A stretch of DNA of 64,000 nucleotides from Otatea glauca (Eukaryota > Streptophyta > Magnoliopsida > Poales > Poaceae): NCBI GenBank assembly GCA_036346275.1, contig CM070713.1:70052382-70116381 (forward strand), written 5' to 3'. Shown piece after piece: positions 10,799 through 23,985 of this stretch; the stretch's first letter is position 1, and the number at the start of each line of letters is the position of its first letter. The translations under genes and the position numbers were made by a program. The notes below the pieces were generated by a model. That model saw only the letters and a program-made list of their open reading frames with translations, had not been told where the DNA came from and searched no databases.

Positions 10799-11986
10799 AG
10801 GTGCCCATTCCCTCTGGCTGTAGTAAAGTCACCTGATCCTGGTGATAGTTATCCCTTAGAAACACTACACAATAATATCAAATTGAAAAAAAGTGGAAAC
10901 ATGGCAACGCCCATGGCTTTTGGCCCTGATTAATTCTACCATCTAGCATAGCACAGTTACTTCAGTTTATGCTTATTTCTTAGACATGTTTGTAATGCTT
11001 CAGCTATATTTTCTCGCCTTTTGTAATACTATTCTGGTTTGCTTGCTCTGGGCATTTGTGAGCAGCCTTTGTTGTTGGAACACTCGACAGGTATTCAATA
11101 TGAAACGAACTATTCGATTACAGTTTTTTATGAATTTTTATGATGCTATACTGTTGGGTGGTTGCCTTAGGATCGTTTATGATATTATACCGTTGAGTGA
11201 GTAATGAGGATCTCCTGTTGAATTCTAGATGGTTGCTACACCGCTTACACATAATCTGATGGTTGTAACGAGTTAATGCTGTCGAGCGATTGACTTGGTA
11301 AACATATTAGTGCTACTAAAACTGTGATCAAGTTATACTGTTGAGTAGTTGCTACTCGTACTCCGAAGGTTGTAATCAGGTTGCAGTGTTGGCTGTTTGC
11401 CACACATGTTCTGACGTCCTCGACATGTTTGTGCTGTTTCTCGGTAAATCGGAATACACATTACATTGTGATAATCGGCAGCCTGCGGACGGAGGGCAAA
11501 CGCGCTGTAACCTCAGTGGCCTGCGGCTGGCACGTTCCCGCCTTCCAGGCTTCCTCAGTTTCGGTATTTCCACCAGCTATCCTCCGTGCCGATTGCCATT
11601 CCCCAAGGTGAGCGCCGTCTCGAGTCGAGGAGGATGTAGCGCAGTGGAAGGGCAGATGCGATGCGCGCGGCGGTGGAGGCGGTTCGCCTTGCCGCGGCGC
11701 GGAGGACGCCGCTGCCCTGATCGGGCGGCACGAACGAGCGACTCTGCGGCGTGGCGCTTTTGCAGCAGGTGCCTAGGCCGGCCGCTACTCGCTTGGGCTT
11801 TTACCCCCTGAGCCCTTGGCGCGAGCTGATCCCGTGTTTTGGAAGCAACTCCCGAGAACCACCTCTGACAGCAGCTTCCAGACAAGTGGACAGGATCACT
11901 CATGCTCCCTGTAAATCGATGGAGCTATTGGGCCGTGCCAGGTCACTTTTGAAGGGGGCGCGGCTCTCCTTCTATTTTGCCATATT
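10799..11986. other. intergenic: 3' flank of nonaspanin 2, then a GC-rich unrecognised block
   Basis: 10799 to about 11000 is probable 3'UTR. 11130-11400 has loosely repeated wording around 'ACTGTTGAGTAGTTGC', suggesting old degenerate duplication. 11600-11900 is GC-rich with frames on both strands but no protein family I recognise. It could be a gene fragment or an old promoter region. Confidence 0.4.
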
Positions 11987-13211
11987 GGTACAGTTGAATT
12001 ACAATGACGACTAACGTAGATCAATCTAATACATCAAACGAACAAATAGAACAATTATAAATAACACACAAAATATAAGGAGATAAAGTTTTTTCTCTTT
12101 TATTGATTGTAGATTGATTTTCTTGTACAATGGGGTGTTATACTTATAATGAAAACCTATCGGGAATAGTTTCGAAATTCGTCCACAAAACTCTAGAGTT
12201 CGGTTATATCTCAACAGTCCCCCTTGGACAAATACCACGTCATGCATATCCCCTCGTCAAAAACTCCTTCCAAAAACCCAGTGGAAAAAAATGAAGAACA
12301 AGAATTCATTGCATTCACATATTATGTTATACTTGTTACCTCGTTAAAAACCTTCGTACGAGAAAACTTCAGGAAAACCCATTAATTGAAAAAGAATGCA
12401 ATTTGTAATCTTCTGGATTATTGTAATATCTTCAGAATCGTATTAAGGGTTATGGTTCAGAGGTTTACTCCCTTGAACTCTGTATCTCTTTAAGTCGTCT
12501 CATTCTAATGCCCCGGACACATCTTTAGAAACTTGACATCGGCAAAGACTTAGTGAATAAATCAGTCAGATTTTCACATGTCAAGTGCACCCAAAGATCT
12601 CCTTGTTAAGAGTGGATTCAATATTCTTTCTGTGTATTTCTGCTCTTTCTGGTGCGTTCACTGCAAGTATTTGAGATTTTGTCGCTCTTATGATCAATGA
12701 AGGCATCTTGCATATTATTAGCTATTTGCTGCAGATTTATTATTATTCGAATTTCAAGTTCGGATTCTTTAATGTGTAGGTCTAAGGACTGAATGTCTGT
12801 GACATTCTAATCTATTTTTCGGTATTCTTTAGTGTGATACTTTTTCACGCTAATGTCGGAAAATTATCCTCATCAAAAATAGAATCAGCGTACCAAGCCG
12901 TATAAGGATCCCTTATCATAGGCTCTAGGTATTTAATAATTAACATAGATTCATAACGTACATAGATTCTCAACTTCCAGTGAGGGCTTATGGATATATG
13001 CTGTGGTGGTGAGATTGATACGTATACAACACAACCAAATTTTTACAGATGAAAAATCATCGATTTTTTTCGCACGCACTAATTACAAGGGGGAAAATGT
13101 AACGGTATGCAGTTGGTCTGAGTTTAATTAATACAGCAGTGTGCAACACTGCGTGGCCCCAACAGCTGGTGGGTAGCCTACAATTCTACAAGAGTGGCCT
13201 AACAATAAGTT

Positions 13212-13481
13212 TCATTCTTTAATTAATGACTCTACAATGCCATTTTGTGTGTGGACATGAGGTACTAAATGTTCTACATTAATACCCAGAGCTATACAAT
13301 AATCATTAAATGCCTTTGAGGTAAACTCGCCAGCATTGTTCATTCGAATAGACTTAATCCTTTCATCTACAAATGAGGCTTTTAATTTAATAGTTTGGCC
13401 AATTAATTTTGCAAAAGCATGATTCCAAGTAGATAAGAGGCATACATGGGACCATCTAGTATAAGTATCTATTAGTACCAT
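13212..13481 (-). pseudogene. Copia integrase core remnant (element A)
   Basis: The minus-strand frame retains the integrase catalytic-core layout: an Asp-containing start (LIDTYTRWSHV), a middle N-A-G-E-F segment where D-x-G-E-F is expected, and the final region HTQNGIVES in place of the usual Q-N-G-x-x-E. It is only 89 residues long and isolated from other pol domains. Similar in type to Ty1-copia rve domains; not functional. Confidence 0.6.
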
Positions 13482-14458
13482 AAAGTATCTGAAGCGGCTC
13501 GACAGGGGCTGGATAGGTCCATAAATATCACCTTGAATTCTCTGTTGAAAACTTAATGGTTATTTTCTAACTCTTAGAATAGTCATGAGCTTCCCTATAA
13601 CACAAGCAGGGTATAAAAAGTCTTCAGGTCTAGAAAAATCTTTAGTTTTTATGTTATGGCTAGCAAAATTATTGATGATTTTCTCATCATATTCAACCCA
13701 TGATGACCTAGTAGGTCATGCTAGATCTTAAAGTGTTTTATGTTTTTTAAGTATTGTTTTCATCGCAACATAAGCTTTAGATTTTATATATATATAGTAT
13801 AATCGTGATGAAAAAGAAAGAAGTTTTTTAACCACACGTTTCTAGCACCCATTACACTTGGTCATGAGTATACATTCTGTACCATCCTCATTATCTCTCC
13901 ATGTGAAAACCATTCAAATGGATGTATTTGAAACTTAATAGAGTACGACTGGACTCAGGATACAAGAGAGCATCCTCTATATTATATAAGTACCCATGGA
14001 GAGAACTATGATGGCCCTTTCAGTGCCAATAATGAGGGCATCGCTTCCAGCGATGGATATAATATTTCTAATTTTCTTAGTCAAAGACTGAGATATTTAG
14101 TTTTCCTAATAATTGAATTGGTAGTGCAACTATCTACAAGAAATATTTCCTCCTCGACAATTGGATTACACATTGTTCTATATTAAAAGCATGCCTTTAG
14201 CATTAAAACAATTGTTGCTTTGGGAAACATATTGCAAATCTAAAATATACATAACACATTAAATGAATTTAATATTCTAAAAATAATAATAATTATTATT
14301 TAGCCTAAATGATAATCATTATTTGATAGCATAGACCAATGTTATTGGGAACTAAAACTAAAATTGATAAATAGGCTCTAAAGGAGACTCGTAAGGAAAG
14401 CACCGACTTAAGAAAAATGATAGAATATTCAAGAGACTACTGCATTTCTTCATATAGA

Positions 14459-14900
14459 TCATGGGTGTCCTTCTAGAACTCTGTTGCCCTTTACCTTTAC
14501 CTCTTCTCTAGTCTTGCCTTTGCCTTTTTGCACTCTAACCTTCTTCCATCCCCCCTTACTGCATTTGACCTTTTCCGCAGCCATGGCTACTACTAGTCTG
14601 TTGAGCATTTCATGTGCTTTAGGCATTGCTTGTGTCCCAGTAGGAATAATAAGATGATTCTTCATTAGGAGTTTATCATGTTTCTCTGCTTCTAGCAAAG
14701 TGCAGATAATCTCAGAGTACTTATGGTATTTAGCATGACGATACTATTGTTGCAATATCCTCATGTTAGGGTGAAAGGTATACAATGTATTGTCTATTAA
14801 TTCAACATCAGTAACTTTCTGGTTATAGAATCTCAGTTTGGCAACAAGCTTGTGCATGAAAAAATTGTATGCTACCACAGTTTTAAAATCTTGGAAGCGT
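14459..14900 (-). pseudogene. Copia gag remnant (element A)
   Basis: The minus strand encodes EAEKHDKLLMKNH followed by a basic, Lys/Gly-rich tail, the pattern at the end of the gag domain of some plant Copia elements. Upstream on the same strand, degraded TFHPN-type wording continues to about 14900. Stops and frame changes interrupt it. Confidence 0.5.
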
Positions 14901-16340
14901 AGGAGGGTCCACTCGCGTTGTGATTCTGGTAGTAGGGCGGATCTTTGCTGGGTGATAGCAGCTCCAAAAGATTAAGCTATCAGGTTGATCTTGGAATCTA
15001 TTGTCCAAGACAAGTAATTGCTACCATTCAGGTTGAGCCAGCAAAATTCTCTCTTACAATATCTTACGTATCCTATATACATGCAAGATTGAATTTTACT
15101 GCTGGTAAAATAAGTATATTGCATGCTCATCTTTGAATCAGTAAAGATTGGTTTGTTTTGTTCAATATATAATTTTCTAAATTTTTACAAAAAAATTCTA
15201 GCATTTTTCATAATTTTGTTTGCTAATTACCAAGTAATTTTCAGAATTACAGAAATAACAAAAAATAAATTCAGCATATATAACCATGAAATTATGCTAG
15301 GAAAAAGTAAACCTAGAGATATAGAGCTTCCAATGTGTGCTAGGTCTAAGATTCAATAAAATTACGGAAGTCCATATACCTAAAAATTCAATTTCTAAGA
15401 TTTAATTTAAATTTTTAGAATTTTTTAATTATTTTTTGGAATAACAAAAAGGCACGGGAGTTCAAGCGCAAAATGCACTAGAGCCGTGCGGTTTATGTAA
15501 TTTACCGGGAACAAAAGGAAAAATCGCAAAAATGTAGCAGCCCATGAATATTTCGGCCTTTGGGCCTAAGTTAATGGGCCATAAGGCTCGTGGTGGCCCA
15601 CAAGGCGTTCGACCACGGGTCATGCACGTGGGCTGGCCCATTCACCGCCTCCAGCCTATTTTGACCAGGCGATGTGTGACTAGGGTCTCTTCGTTTCTTC
15701 GGATGTCGTAGAGAAAGAAGGCGACGGAAGGCGCAGCAAGCCGCGGAGCGGCGAGCTCGTGCGGCAACGAGCGCAGGGGTGGTGATGGCGCTAAGCAGAA
15801 GCGGCACTTGGTAGAAGCGAGCGGCGACGGTGCTCAGCGGGAGCAGGCTGTGAACTGGGTGGCTATCGAGTTTCTTAGGAAATTGATATATTTGAATGTA
15901 AAATTAATTTATTTATCATTTAAGTGATTATTTGAAATTCAAGCTAATAAACCATTATCAACTTTTTAACGTTCAAAATTGACTCATTTTAATTTTTAAC
16001 CTATTAAATACTGTAATCGAATAAATTTTGATTCGAGGCTTAACGTTTTTTTTGCCAGCCTAGCTGGGAGCACCAGGTGAGCTCCAGCGGCGCGAGGCAA
16101 TGGGGGAATCCAGGAGGCGGGCCGATGGCGGTTGCGACAGAGGTGCTCAAGGCACGGATCCGGGCGGCTGGCCCAGCAGTGGTTGCGCGGAGCTCAGCGG
16201 CGACTCACAGTGACGACACTTGTCAGGAGTGGTGCGGGTGCGTGGATTCGGCCACGGTAGCCGTGAGCGTCGAGCGCATTGGCAGCAGTGTGAGGCGGCC
16301 CAGCCGTGGTCGTCGCGGCCCTCGCACATGGCGTCGGTGT
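14901..16340. other. internal region of Copia A or older sequence, unassigned
   Basis: AT-rich to about 15460, then a GC-richer block (15540-15860) and another (16040-16340) just left of the hAT element. No protein similarity recognised. It lies between the gag remnant and the 5' LTR of Copia A, and is longer than a normal leader, so it may contain an additional unrecognised insertion. Confidence 0.35.
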
Positions 16341-17740
16341 CAGGGTTCACGAAACCGTTTCGCCGGCGGTTTTCGCGAAGTCGGCGGTACCGGGTTTTGC
16401 GGTAAACCACGCGAAAACCGCGAAAAACCGAACGAATTTCAAATTCGAAAAATTTGAACGATGGTCAAACTAATCGGAGGAAACCACGGTTTTTTTGCGA
16501 AAAACCGCTCGGTTTTTGCGAAGAACCGAGCGGTTTTCGCAGTAAACTGCCGGAGGCCGAAAATTCGGGGGAAAATGAGGAAACAATGGAAAAAAATGCA
16601 GAAAAAATATAGTAAAATTTGTAAAAAAAAAAACAGGGAAGGCTAAAATTGAGTGAAACACATGAAAAAAAATCCAAAATGATCTCTCCTAAATTTGGAA
16701 AAAATTCGACATGACCTTTGCTATATTTTAGACAATTGAAAGATGTAAATTAGACATCTAACAATAATATATCAATTAATAATCTTTCACTTCAATACTA
16801 CAATCACATAAGTGCAAACATCGGCATTTACATAACTACAAAACAAAATCATTCGCAATCTCTCTACCATTTACTTATCAACACCGTTTACATTATAATG
16901 CATTTAAGTTGAAGTTGTGGAGTAAGCATAAGCATAGCTTCGTCACTCTTCTATTGTCGCAAAAATGACATGTTCGACCTACATGAACGGAACATCGAAA
17001 ACCGATCACAAAAGGAAAAATAGTGAAAATATAAGAACAAATTAAAAAAATTAAAAAAAATAAAAAATGTACAGAAAATCCAAATTAATCTATAAAATAC
17101 CTAAGAGAAAATTTTACAATTTTTTAAATTATTTATTTCTTCTAAAAAATCTAAAACAGAAATTAATGAAAATGAACAAAATACACTGTCAGATTTTTAT
17201 AAATAGTAAAATGATTTATTATATTCTAAATTTTAATGAAAATATAAATATGTCCAATGGATCATGTAATAAAATTTTCAGAAATATTAGACTTCATTTA
17301 TTTCACTTATAAAATCAAAAACAGAAGAGCATATACAATGATAATAGAACTTTCAGAATTTTAAAAAAATACACATATCTGATCATCATCTCAAAATTTT
17401 ACATAATTATTTTAATGACGTTATAACATCACAAAAAAAGTTTAATAAATATTAGACTTTGTTCTTTGCCCCTAGAAAATAAAAAAATAAAGAGCATATA
17501 TTGTGACAGTATCACTGTCAGAATTTTTAAAAAATGTACATATCTGATAATAATCTTAAAATTTTATAGGATCGTTAGGATTACCTCAGGAACGCACAAA
17601 ACAATTTCAAATTTTTTTGACACATTTTGCTAAATTTCTTCAATTTTTTTAAATTTACAGTTCGTCTGGTCAGTTTTTCGAACGGTTTTAATTACCGAAC
17701 CAGCTTGGTACGGCGGTTTTCGACGGTTTTTTGAACCCTG
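16341..17740. mobile_element. non-autonomous hAT element, 1.4 kb
   Basis: The left end reads CAGGGTTCACGAAACCG and the right end ends TTTTTTGAACCCTG, giving short terminal inverted repeats (CAGGGTTCA). Flanks GTCGGTGT (16333-16340) and GTCGATGT (17741-17748) are an 8-bp TSD with one mismatch, the hAT length. AAACCG/CGGTTT motifs are dense near both ends, as in subterminal repeats. The interior is AT-rich, with a degenerate repeat of about 170 bp around 17160-17600, and no transposase frame. The 332-bp MITE at 59747-60078 has the same type of ends and interior. Confidence 0.8.
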
Positions 17741-18092
17741 GTCGATGTGTATGTTGGCCCTGGCGTCGGGCGCAGTGGTTCGATTGCTACAGTGTTAGGC
17801 GAAGCGTGAGACGGTGATGGCGAGCACAACACGACAATTCGGCCGGCGAAGCATTTGATTTTTAACGTACATGAACAGTAATCCAATCTAGGACCCTAAC
17901 CATTGATTAAATTAATCTGATATAGGGAACTAGACTAATTAATCTGCAGGATTAAAAACTGCTCAGATGAGATTAACTCATGTACTGCTTGCAATAGATT
18001 AGTTGCTTGATGTTGGTGGAAGTGCGATGCATTGTTGATTGATGTAGGCAGAAAATTTTCGTTCGGCCTTGGAGAGCTTCATGTCGATAATG
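17741..18092. other. continuation of Copia A leader region
   Basis: Sequence between the hAT right flank and the 5' LTR of Copia A. The 12 bases next to the LTR could be a badly degraded primer-binding site. Nothing else recognised. Confidence 0.3.
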
Positions 18093-19076
18093 TGTTGAAT
18101 AACCATGGCAACGGTCGTAGATCAATCACAATGGACTAATCAAACAAATATAACAATCATGAAGAACACACATATTATAAGGAGACAAACTCTTTTCTCT
18201 TTTATTGATTATGGATTGATTGTCTTATACAATACGGCAGTGACGAAGCTAGAATTTGAGTAAGCCTCAGGCCAAAAATAAGCGACTATTACTAACGTCA
18301 ACGACTACGACATTGAGGTATAACAAAAGTACAACACAAATACACAATTAAAAATAAATTTGAATTGTTAAAATGTTAAGCATGGAATTCAAATTTAAAC
18401 CTAAATCAATCTATTTTGCATACAGTTTGGTACAAAAGCGCAAGCCAAATTATGATACATTCCAAGCCTTAACAATATACTTAAGTGTATATCCAAAAAT
18501 AGAGAGAACGGGGTTCCCTTCTTAACAACATAGCTGCAAAGCCTTTCAAGGCATGGAGTAAGGTCCAAAATAAGTCTGGGTTGCAAGGCATTGATGATGA
18601 CAGACTTAGCAATCTGAAATATGTTGAAAAACTAGGTATTATTTGTGTTTTAGATTTGAAAATAAAGCTAATTTCCAAAAGGATTAAATACAACAGGCAA
18701 GATAAAACACACCACATATTACTGTAAAATAGATCGATCCACAGAGAAAATAGGAGAATTCTTACGATGGGCTTGATGACGAAAAGGAAGCAGCGCAGTA
18801 GCGATCGGCCGTAGAGGAAGTAGTCGACGTCGTTGATCGCAAGATGAAGAGCTCGAGCGGTCACGCAGTTGCGCTGCCCAGAAACCTTATTGCCGCCCCC
18901 GTGCAGGTTCTCTCAACGGCAATGGTTCGGAGATCCCGCTCTCCTTGCCTCGCGGTGCACGCCGAGAGGAAGGTCGGTGAAGAACGAGCACAGCACGAAA
19001 ACGCAACACAGATCACCGTGGATGAACGCGAGTATCGAGCGAACTCAAAAGCCTCCTTCATGCGGACGTCTCTGTG

Positions 19077-19084
19077 TTTTATAG
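19077..19084 (-). promoter_or_regulatory. TATA box in the LTR of Copia B
   Basis: On the minus strand this reads CTATAAAA in the middle of the 898-bp LTR, a suitable position for the element's own pol II promoter. Confidence 0.45.
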
Positions 19085-20297
19085 CCTCGCACCAGTAACG
19101 ATCGCCATTAAATGCTAGTAACTGCAGGTCATTCAAATGACAGTTTCTATTAGAGCGACGTCATTATCATGGCTGTTTCAAATCTCGAAGAATGACCCCA
19201 TTGATTCACTAATAACAGAGAGAAACCGAAAATTAAAAGGGTTTAAACGCGTGCAGAATTTAATCCACGGCACGGCGACTCGCGACGTCGCAAGTCACAA
19301 GTCACGCGGAAAAACACGCGAAATACGCGTAATTCGCGAAATACTGCAGCAGCAAGCGTGTGACTTTAGCCACTCCTCACCCTCCATATGTCTCATTACA
19401 AGATATGGTGGGAGCTCTCCTTTAAATTGGTATTCTCCCCTCTCAACTAGCAATATGGTACTATTATTTGTAGCTTTGGCATTAGAGATAAATGGGCCAC
19501 TTGAGCCTCATTTCTAACAATCCCCCACCAATGTCGGTTGACAATTGATCAACATCTTTGAATCTTCGTTTAATATATCAGTGTTTCGGTGTAAGTCCCA
19601 TACGGGTTGAACTTTCACCTAGAATAACGTGATCCATCCTCCCACAACTAATGAATGGACTAAGCCTTGAATTCACAGCTTTGTGTGGTTTGATTTCACC
19701 CGAAATCTTAACTGATACTAGGCTGGCAAAGAACTTCACCTCAACGGAGCGTTAAATGGTCATGCTCCCTAATCTTCTCATGAGCTTTCTAGAGAATGCC
19801 CCTTTCTCGTGAACTGCGACCTCACAGTTAAGCTCAAGTAGGTGTATTCATTTTAGGTATCCTGTAGGCCAATACCTTTTTCCTTTGACACTAGAATACA
19901 TTAAGGCTTTAAGCAAACCTTCCATACAGTCGAGAGTACTTTGTCTATTTGGACACAGGTACAAATTTAATAATATGTACTCTCTTGTTACAACCTCAAC
20001 TTGTTTTTCCCATTACCTAATTCACGGGATCTCCGATCAGGAAGATAAGGGTTACCGTTGTGGTGTAACTCAAACGGGCCTCATGCCCATGTCCATAGAC
20101 GCAATGGAAATCGCTTTCCTTGCAAGTCCTTTTGTAAAAGGATCGCGATTTTTTCAAGACGAATATAATTCACAGCAATAACTCCGAGTTTCTCAATTTT
20201 ACGATAGTTTTAAGCCTACGCTTCACATGTCCGAGGACTTCATGTTATCCTTAGTACTCATAACCTTAGTCAACACTTTGCTTGGTTATCGCAGACA

Positions 20298-20833
20298 TTA
20301 AGATCGCCAGTATTGGTTTCTCAACCAATGGCAAGTCCAACAAGAGCTCTCTAAGCCATTCACCTCAACGATGGTCGTGTCTAGTGCTACGAGTTCAGCT
20401 TCCATGGTTGACCTCGTCAATATGGTATGTTTGCAAGACCTCCATGAAAGCTGCAAAGACCAACTAAAGAAAAACATAACCACTTGTAACTTTGATCTCA
20501 TCCGCATCAGAGATCCAATTGGAATCACTATATCCTTCTAAAACAGATGGATACCCAGTATAGTGTATTCCATAAGATGTTGTGCCTCTCAAGTAGCGCA
20601 ACACCCTTTCAAGTGCCTCCCAATGATCATCTCCGGGTTAGATGTAAACCGCTTAATTTGCTCACAAGAAATGAGATATCAGGCATTGTTGCACCAGCTA
20701 GATACATAAGGGACCCAATAATTTGTGAATATCTCAATTGATCTTTTCCTAACCCTTGATTCTTCCGAAGCTTAACACTTGGATCATAAGGTGTTGGGGA
20801 GATTTTGCAATTCTCAAACCCGAATTGACTCAA
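20298..20833 (-). pseudogene. Copia B RNase H and RT C-terminal region (broken)
   Basis: The minus-strand frames carry the end of the RT domain (LMYLAGATMPDISF) and an RNase H segment with the TMEAELVAL motif containing a catalytic Glu. They lie in different frames separated by stops, so the domain is decayed. Confidence 0.7.
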
Positions 20834-20971
20834 AATTTTCTCAGAGCATAATGGGATTGGTGCAAAATGATCCCATCCTCATTCTTGATCAATTTAATAT
20901 TAAGATAACATCTGCCTCTCCCAAGTCTTTCATATCAAAGCTTTGAGATAAGAAAGTTTTGACCTCGTCAA

Positions 20972-21652
20972 TTACAAAGCAGTTGTTTGTCCCAAATATA
21001 AGTATGTCATCAACATACAAACACAAAATAACACATTGACCCCACCATAACGATAGTATACACACTTATCTCGCCTCATTAACAAAAAACCAGCAGATGT
21101 CAAAGTTTTATCAAACTTTTCGTGCCATTGCTTAGGAGCCTGCTTTAGGCCATACAAGGATTTTAATAATTTGCATACTTTATTTTCCTGTCCAGTAATC
21201 ACATAACCATCTGGTTGCTCCATATAGATTTCTTCCTCCAACTCTCCATTAAGAAAAGCTGTCTTTACATCCATTTGATGGACGTGTAGACCATGGGAAG
21301 CAGCTAATGCTATGAGCACTCTAATGGTGGTTAATCTGGCTACAGGAGAATAAGTATCAAAATAATCCTCTCCTTTTTTCTGGGTATAACCCTTGGCCAC
21401 AAGTCTTGCCTTGTACTTATCAACAGTACCATCAGGCCTCATTTTCTTTTGAAGATCCACTTGCATCCAACAGTTTGCACCCACTAGGAAGATCGGTGAT
21501 CTCCCAAGTCCCGTTAGCCATGATGGAATCCATCTCGCTACGGACCGCCTCTTTCCAATACTCAGCATCAGGTAGTGTATAAGCCTCTGAAAGAGATTTT
21601 GGCACATCATCCACGAGGTATACAATAAAGTCGTCGCCAAAGGTTTTCTCAA
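20972..21652 (-). pseudogene. Copia B reverse transcriptase (frameshifted)
   Basis: Recognisable Copia RT wording includes KARLVAKGYTQ, the Asp-bearing VHQMDVKTAFLNGEL block and LYGLKQAPKQWH. The frame is lost just at the YVDD active-site region near the left end, where the residues appear in an alternative frame. The upstream connection to the integrase C-terminal half is also frameshifted. Confidence 0.8.
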
Positions 21653-22151
21653 CCCTTTGTCTCTTGCTCCTACGAGAGCCTCTGCGACTAAATTGTTATC
21701 CTCCTCGTAATTATCTTCTCTTGGTAGTGTATCACTTATTGGTTGAAAAAAGTGGTAGGTTCAATATTATTATTATTATTATCAGTTTGATTTTTCTTAG
21801 TTATTGAAGTCCTACCTGCTCTCATAGGATAAATATCCTCAAAAAATGAAGCATCTCTGGACTCCATTATTGTATTAGAAATAATCTCAGTAGTTTCTGA
21901 TTTTACTACTAAAAATCTATAGGCCGTCTTTGTTATGTGCATATCCTAGAAAAATACAATCGACTGTTTTAGGTCCAAGCTTTCTCTTTTTCTGCAATGG
22001 TATATTGACTTTTGCCAAACACCCTCAAGTTCGCAGAAAATTAACATTAGGTTTTCTCCCTTTCCATCCCTCATACGGAGTAATCTCACACCTTTAGTGA
22101 TTACTCTGTTTAGGACAAAATTTGCCGTTAATATAGCTTCCCCACCACATT

Positions 22152-22708
22152 TTAGGCATACCTGGCACTCTCCAACATGGCATTCACCAAGTCTGTTAGT
22201 GTTCGGTTTTTCCTCTCAGCTACCCCATTTGATTGGGGAGAATATGGTGGTGTAACTTCATGGATTATACCATGCTCAGAACAGAACTGGGAGAATTCAT
22301 GAGAGATATACTCTCCTCCACGATCAGACCTTAGTCGTTTAATTTTCTTTTCTAGTTGGTTCTCAACCTCGACCTTATAAATTTTGAAGTAGTTTAAAGC
22401 TTCATCCTTTGTTTTCAAACAAATACACATAACAATAACGAGTTGCATCATCTATAAAAGTTAGAAAATATCTTTTGCCTCCTTTTGTCAACAATCCATT
22501 CATCTCACACAGTCGAATGGACAAGATCTAGTGGTGCCAAGTTCTTTTCTTCCTCTAATCCCTTAAAGGGTTTTCTTGGTTGCTTTGCTTGCACACAAGA
22601 ATGGCACTTTGATCCTTTGACAATATCATATTTTGGAATTAATCTGTAATCTGGACATTCGAGCAATGGTATCATAACCAATATGACATAAACGAGAATG
22701 CCAAACAT
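22152..22708 (-). pseudogene. Copia B GAG-pre-integrase and integrase core
   Basis: The 22505-22708 part carries the zinc-binding end of the pre-integrase region (KCHSCVQAKQPRKPF). The 22152-22451 part has the integrase core motifs RSDRGGEY and SPQSNGVAERKNRT, which hold the second Asp and the Glu of the DDE triad. The two lie in different frames. Confidence 0.75.
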
Positions 22709-23192
22709 TGATTCGCAATTATTAACTTGAGTAGCAACATTTAAATTTAAACAAGGCTCTAGTACACTTAAGCTTTAACAGGCCTCCGCTTTCATAACCT
22801 TTTCCAATAAAGTTTCCAAACTTGGACATTACAACTTTATTAGACTCGAATACTAGCTTATAGCCATCTCGACATAACAGGAACCACCGACAAGGTTCTT
22901 ATTTATTGTTGGCGCATGTTGCACGTTCTTTAAGTGGACAATCTTCCCCAAGTAAGCCTCGGATCCACCGTGCCAACACCAAGAACAAAAGCATGCGACC
23001 GTGCCCCATTAGGACGGAGGAAGCCCTGCTTGCTGGTAAGAAGAAAATAGAGATATGTCGAACATACGTGAATATTTGCACCGTATCAACCCACCAATCG
23101 GTGGATTGACATTTGAAAAAACAACGGAGAATTACCATACCCTCCCAAGTAGTTCCTCACTTATGGTCACGTTGGCGGTTTTCTTGCCTTGC

Positions 23193-23985
23193 TCATTTGG
23201 CCTGTTTTGCGGAACGATCTTTAGCCATGTGGCCATTTTTTCCGCACACAAAACAGGTAATGTTCTTCATATCTTTCTGCTCAAACTTCTTCTTCTTGAA
23301 GCTAGTATTTTTGTTTGGTTTCAAGCCTTTGTTGTTGTTGCCACCCTTCTTCTCAATCACATTTGCGTTGTTTGGTTCCTGAGAAGAATTTTTTGGCGCA
23401 TCTTTGGCTCTGGCTTTTTCTTCCACGTCGAGGGCAGCAATGAGATCTTCAATAGAAATCTCTTCACTCTTGTGTTTTAGACCGGTGGCAAAATTCCTCC
23501 AAGATGGGGGAAGTTTAGCAACAATGCCCGCGGCCACAAATTTTGCAGGTAAAGCACATCCCAAATGTGCAATCTCGCCCACTAGTAGCTGAAACTCATG
23601 CGCTTGAGCAACAATCGATTTAGACTCATCCATGGCAAAATCGAATAATTGCTCATGACGTATACAACCAACGACCACCTCGACTTCGTGCATATTTTTG
23701 TTCAAGAGCCAACCACAACTCAGTGGCAGATGTGTAACTCATATACACATCATATAACTGATCTGCCAAGATGGTCAGAATGCAGCCCAATGCGGTGTTA
23801 TTCGCATTCTCAAACTGCGCATTTTCCTCATCCGTAAGCGGGTATTGAGGAAAATCGCCACCACATACCAGAGACATGAGCCAAAATTTGGCTCTAGTCT
23901 GCCACCTACGGAAGTTCTGACCATTGAACCTCTCAGGTTTCATGGCATCACTTGCACCAGCCATTGCTGAATCACAATCACACAA
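23193..23985 (-). pseudogene. Copia B gag (UBN2-type, frameshifted)
   Basis: The start ATGGCTGGTGC at 23964 down encodes a gag domain beginning MAGASDAMKPERFNG. Around 23655-23705 the reading shifts frame and continues to a zinc knuckle near 23215-23260. The knuckle reads CFVCGKNGHMAKDR: the fourth metal ligand, normally Cys, is Arg (codon CGT, 23214-23216). Family call is from the gag domain pattern and zinc knuckle. Confidence 0.75.
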
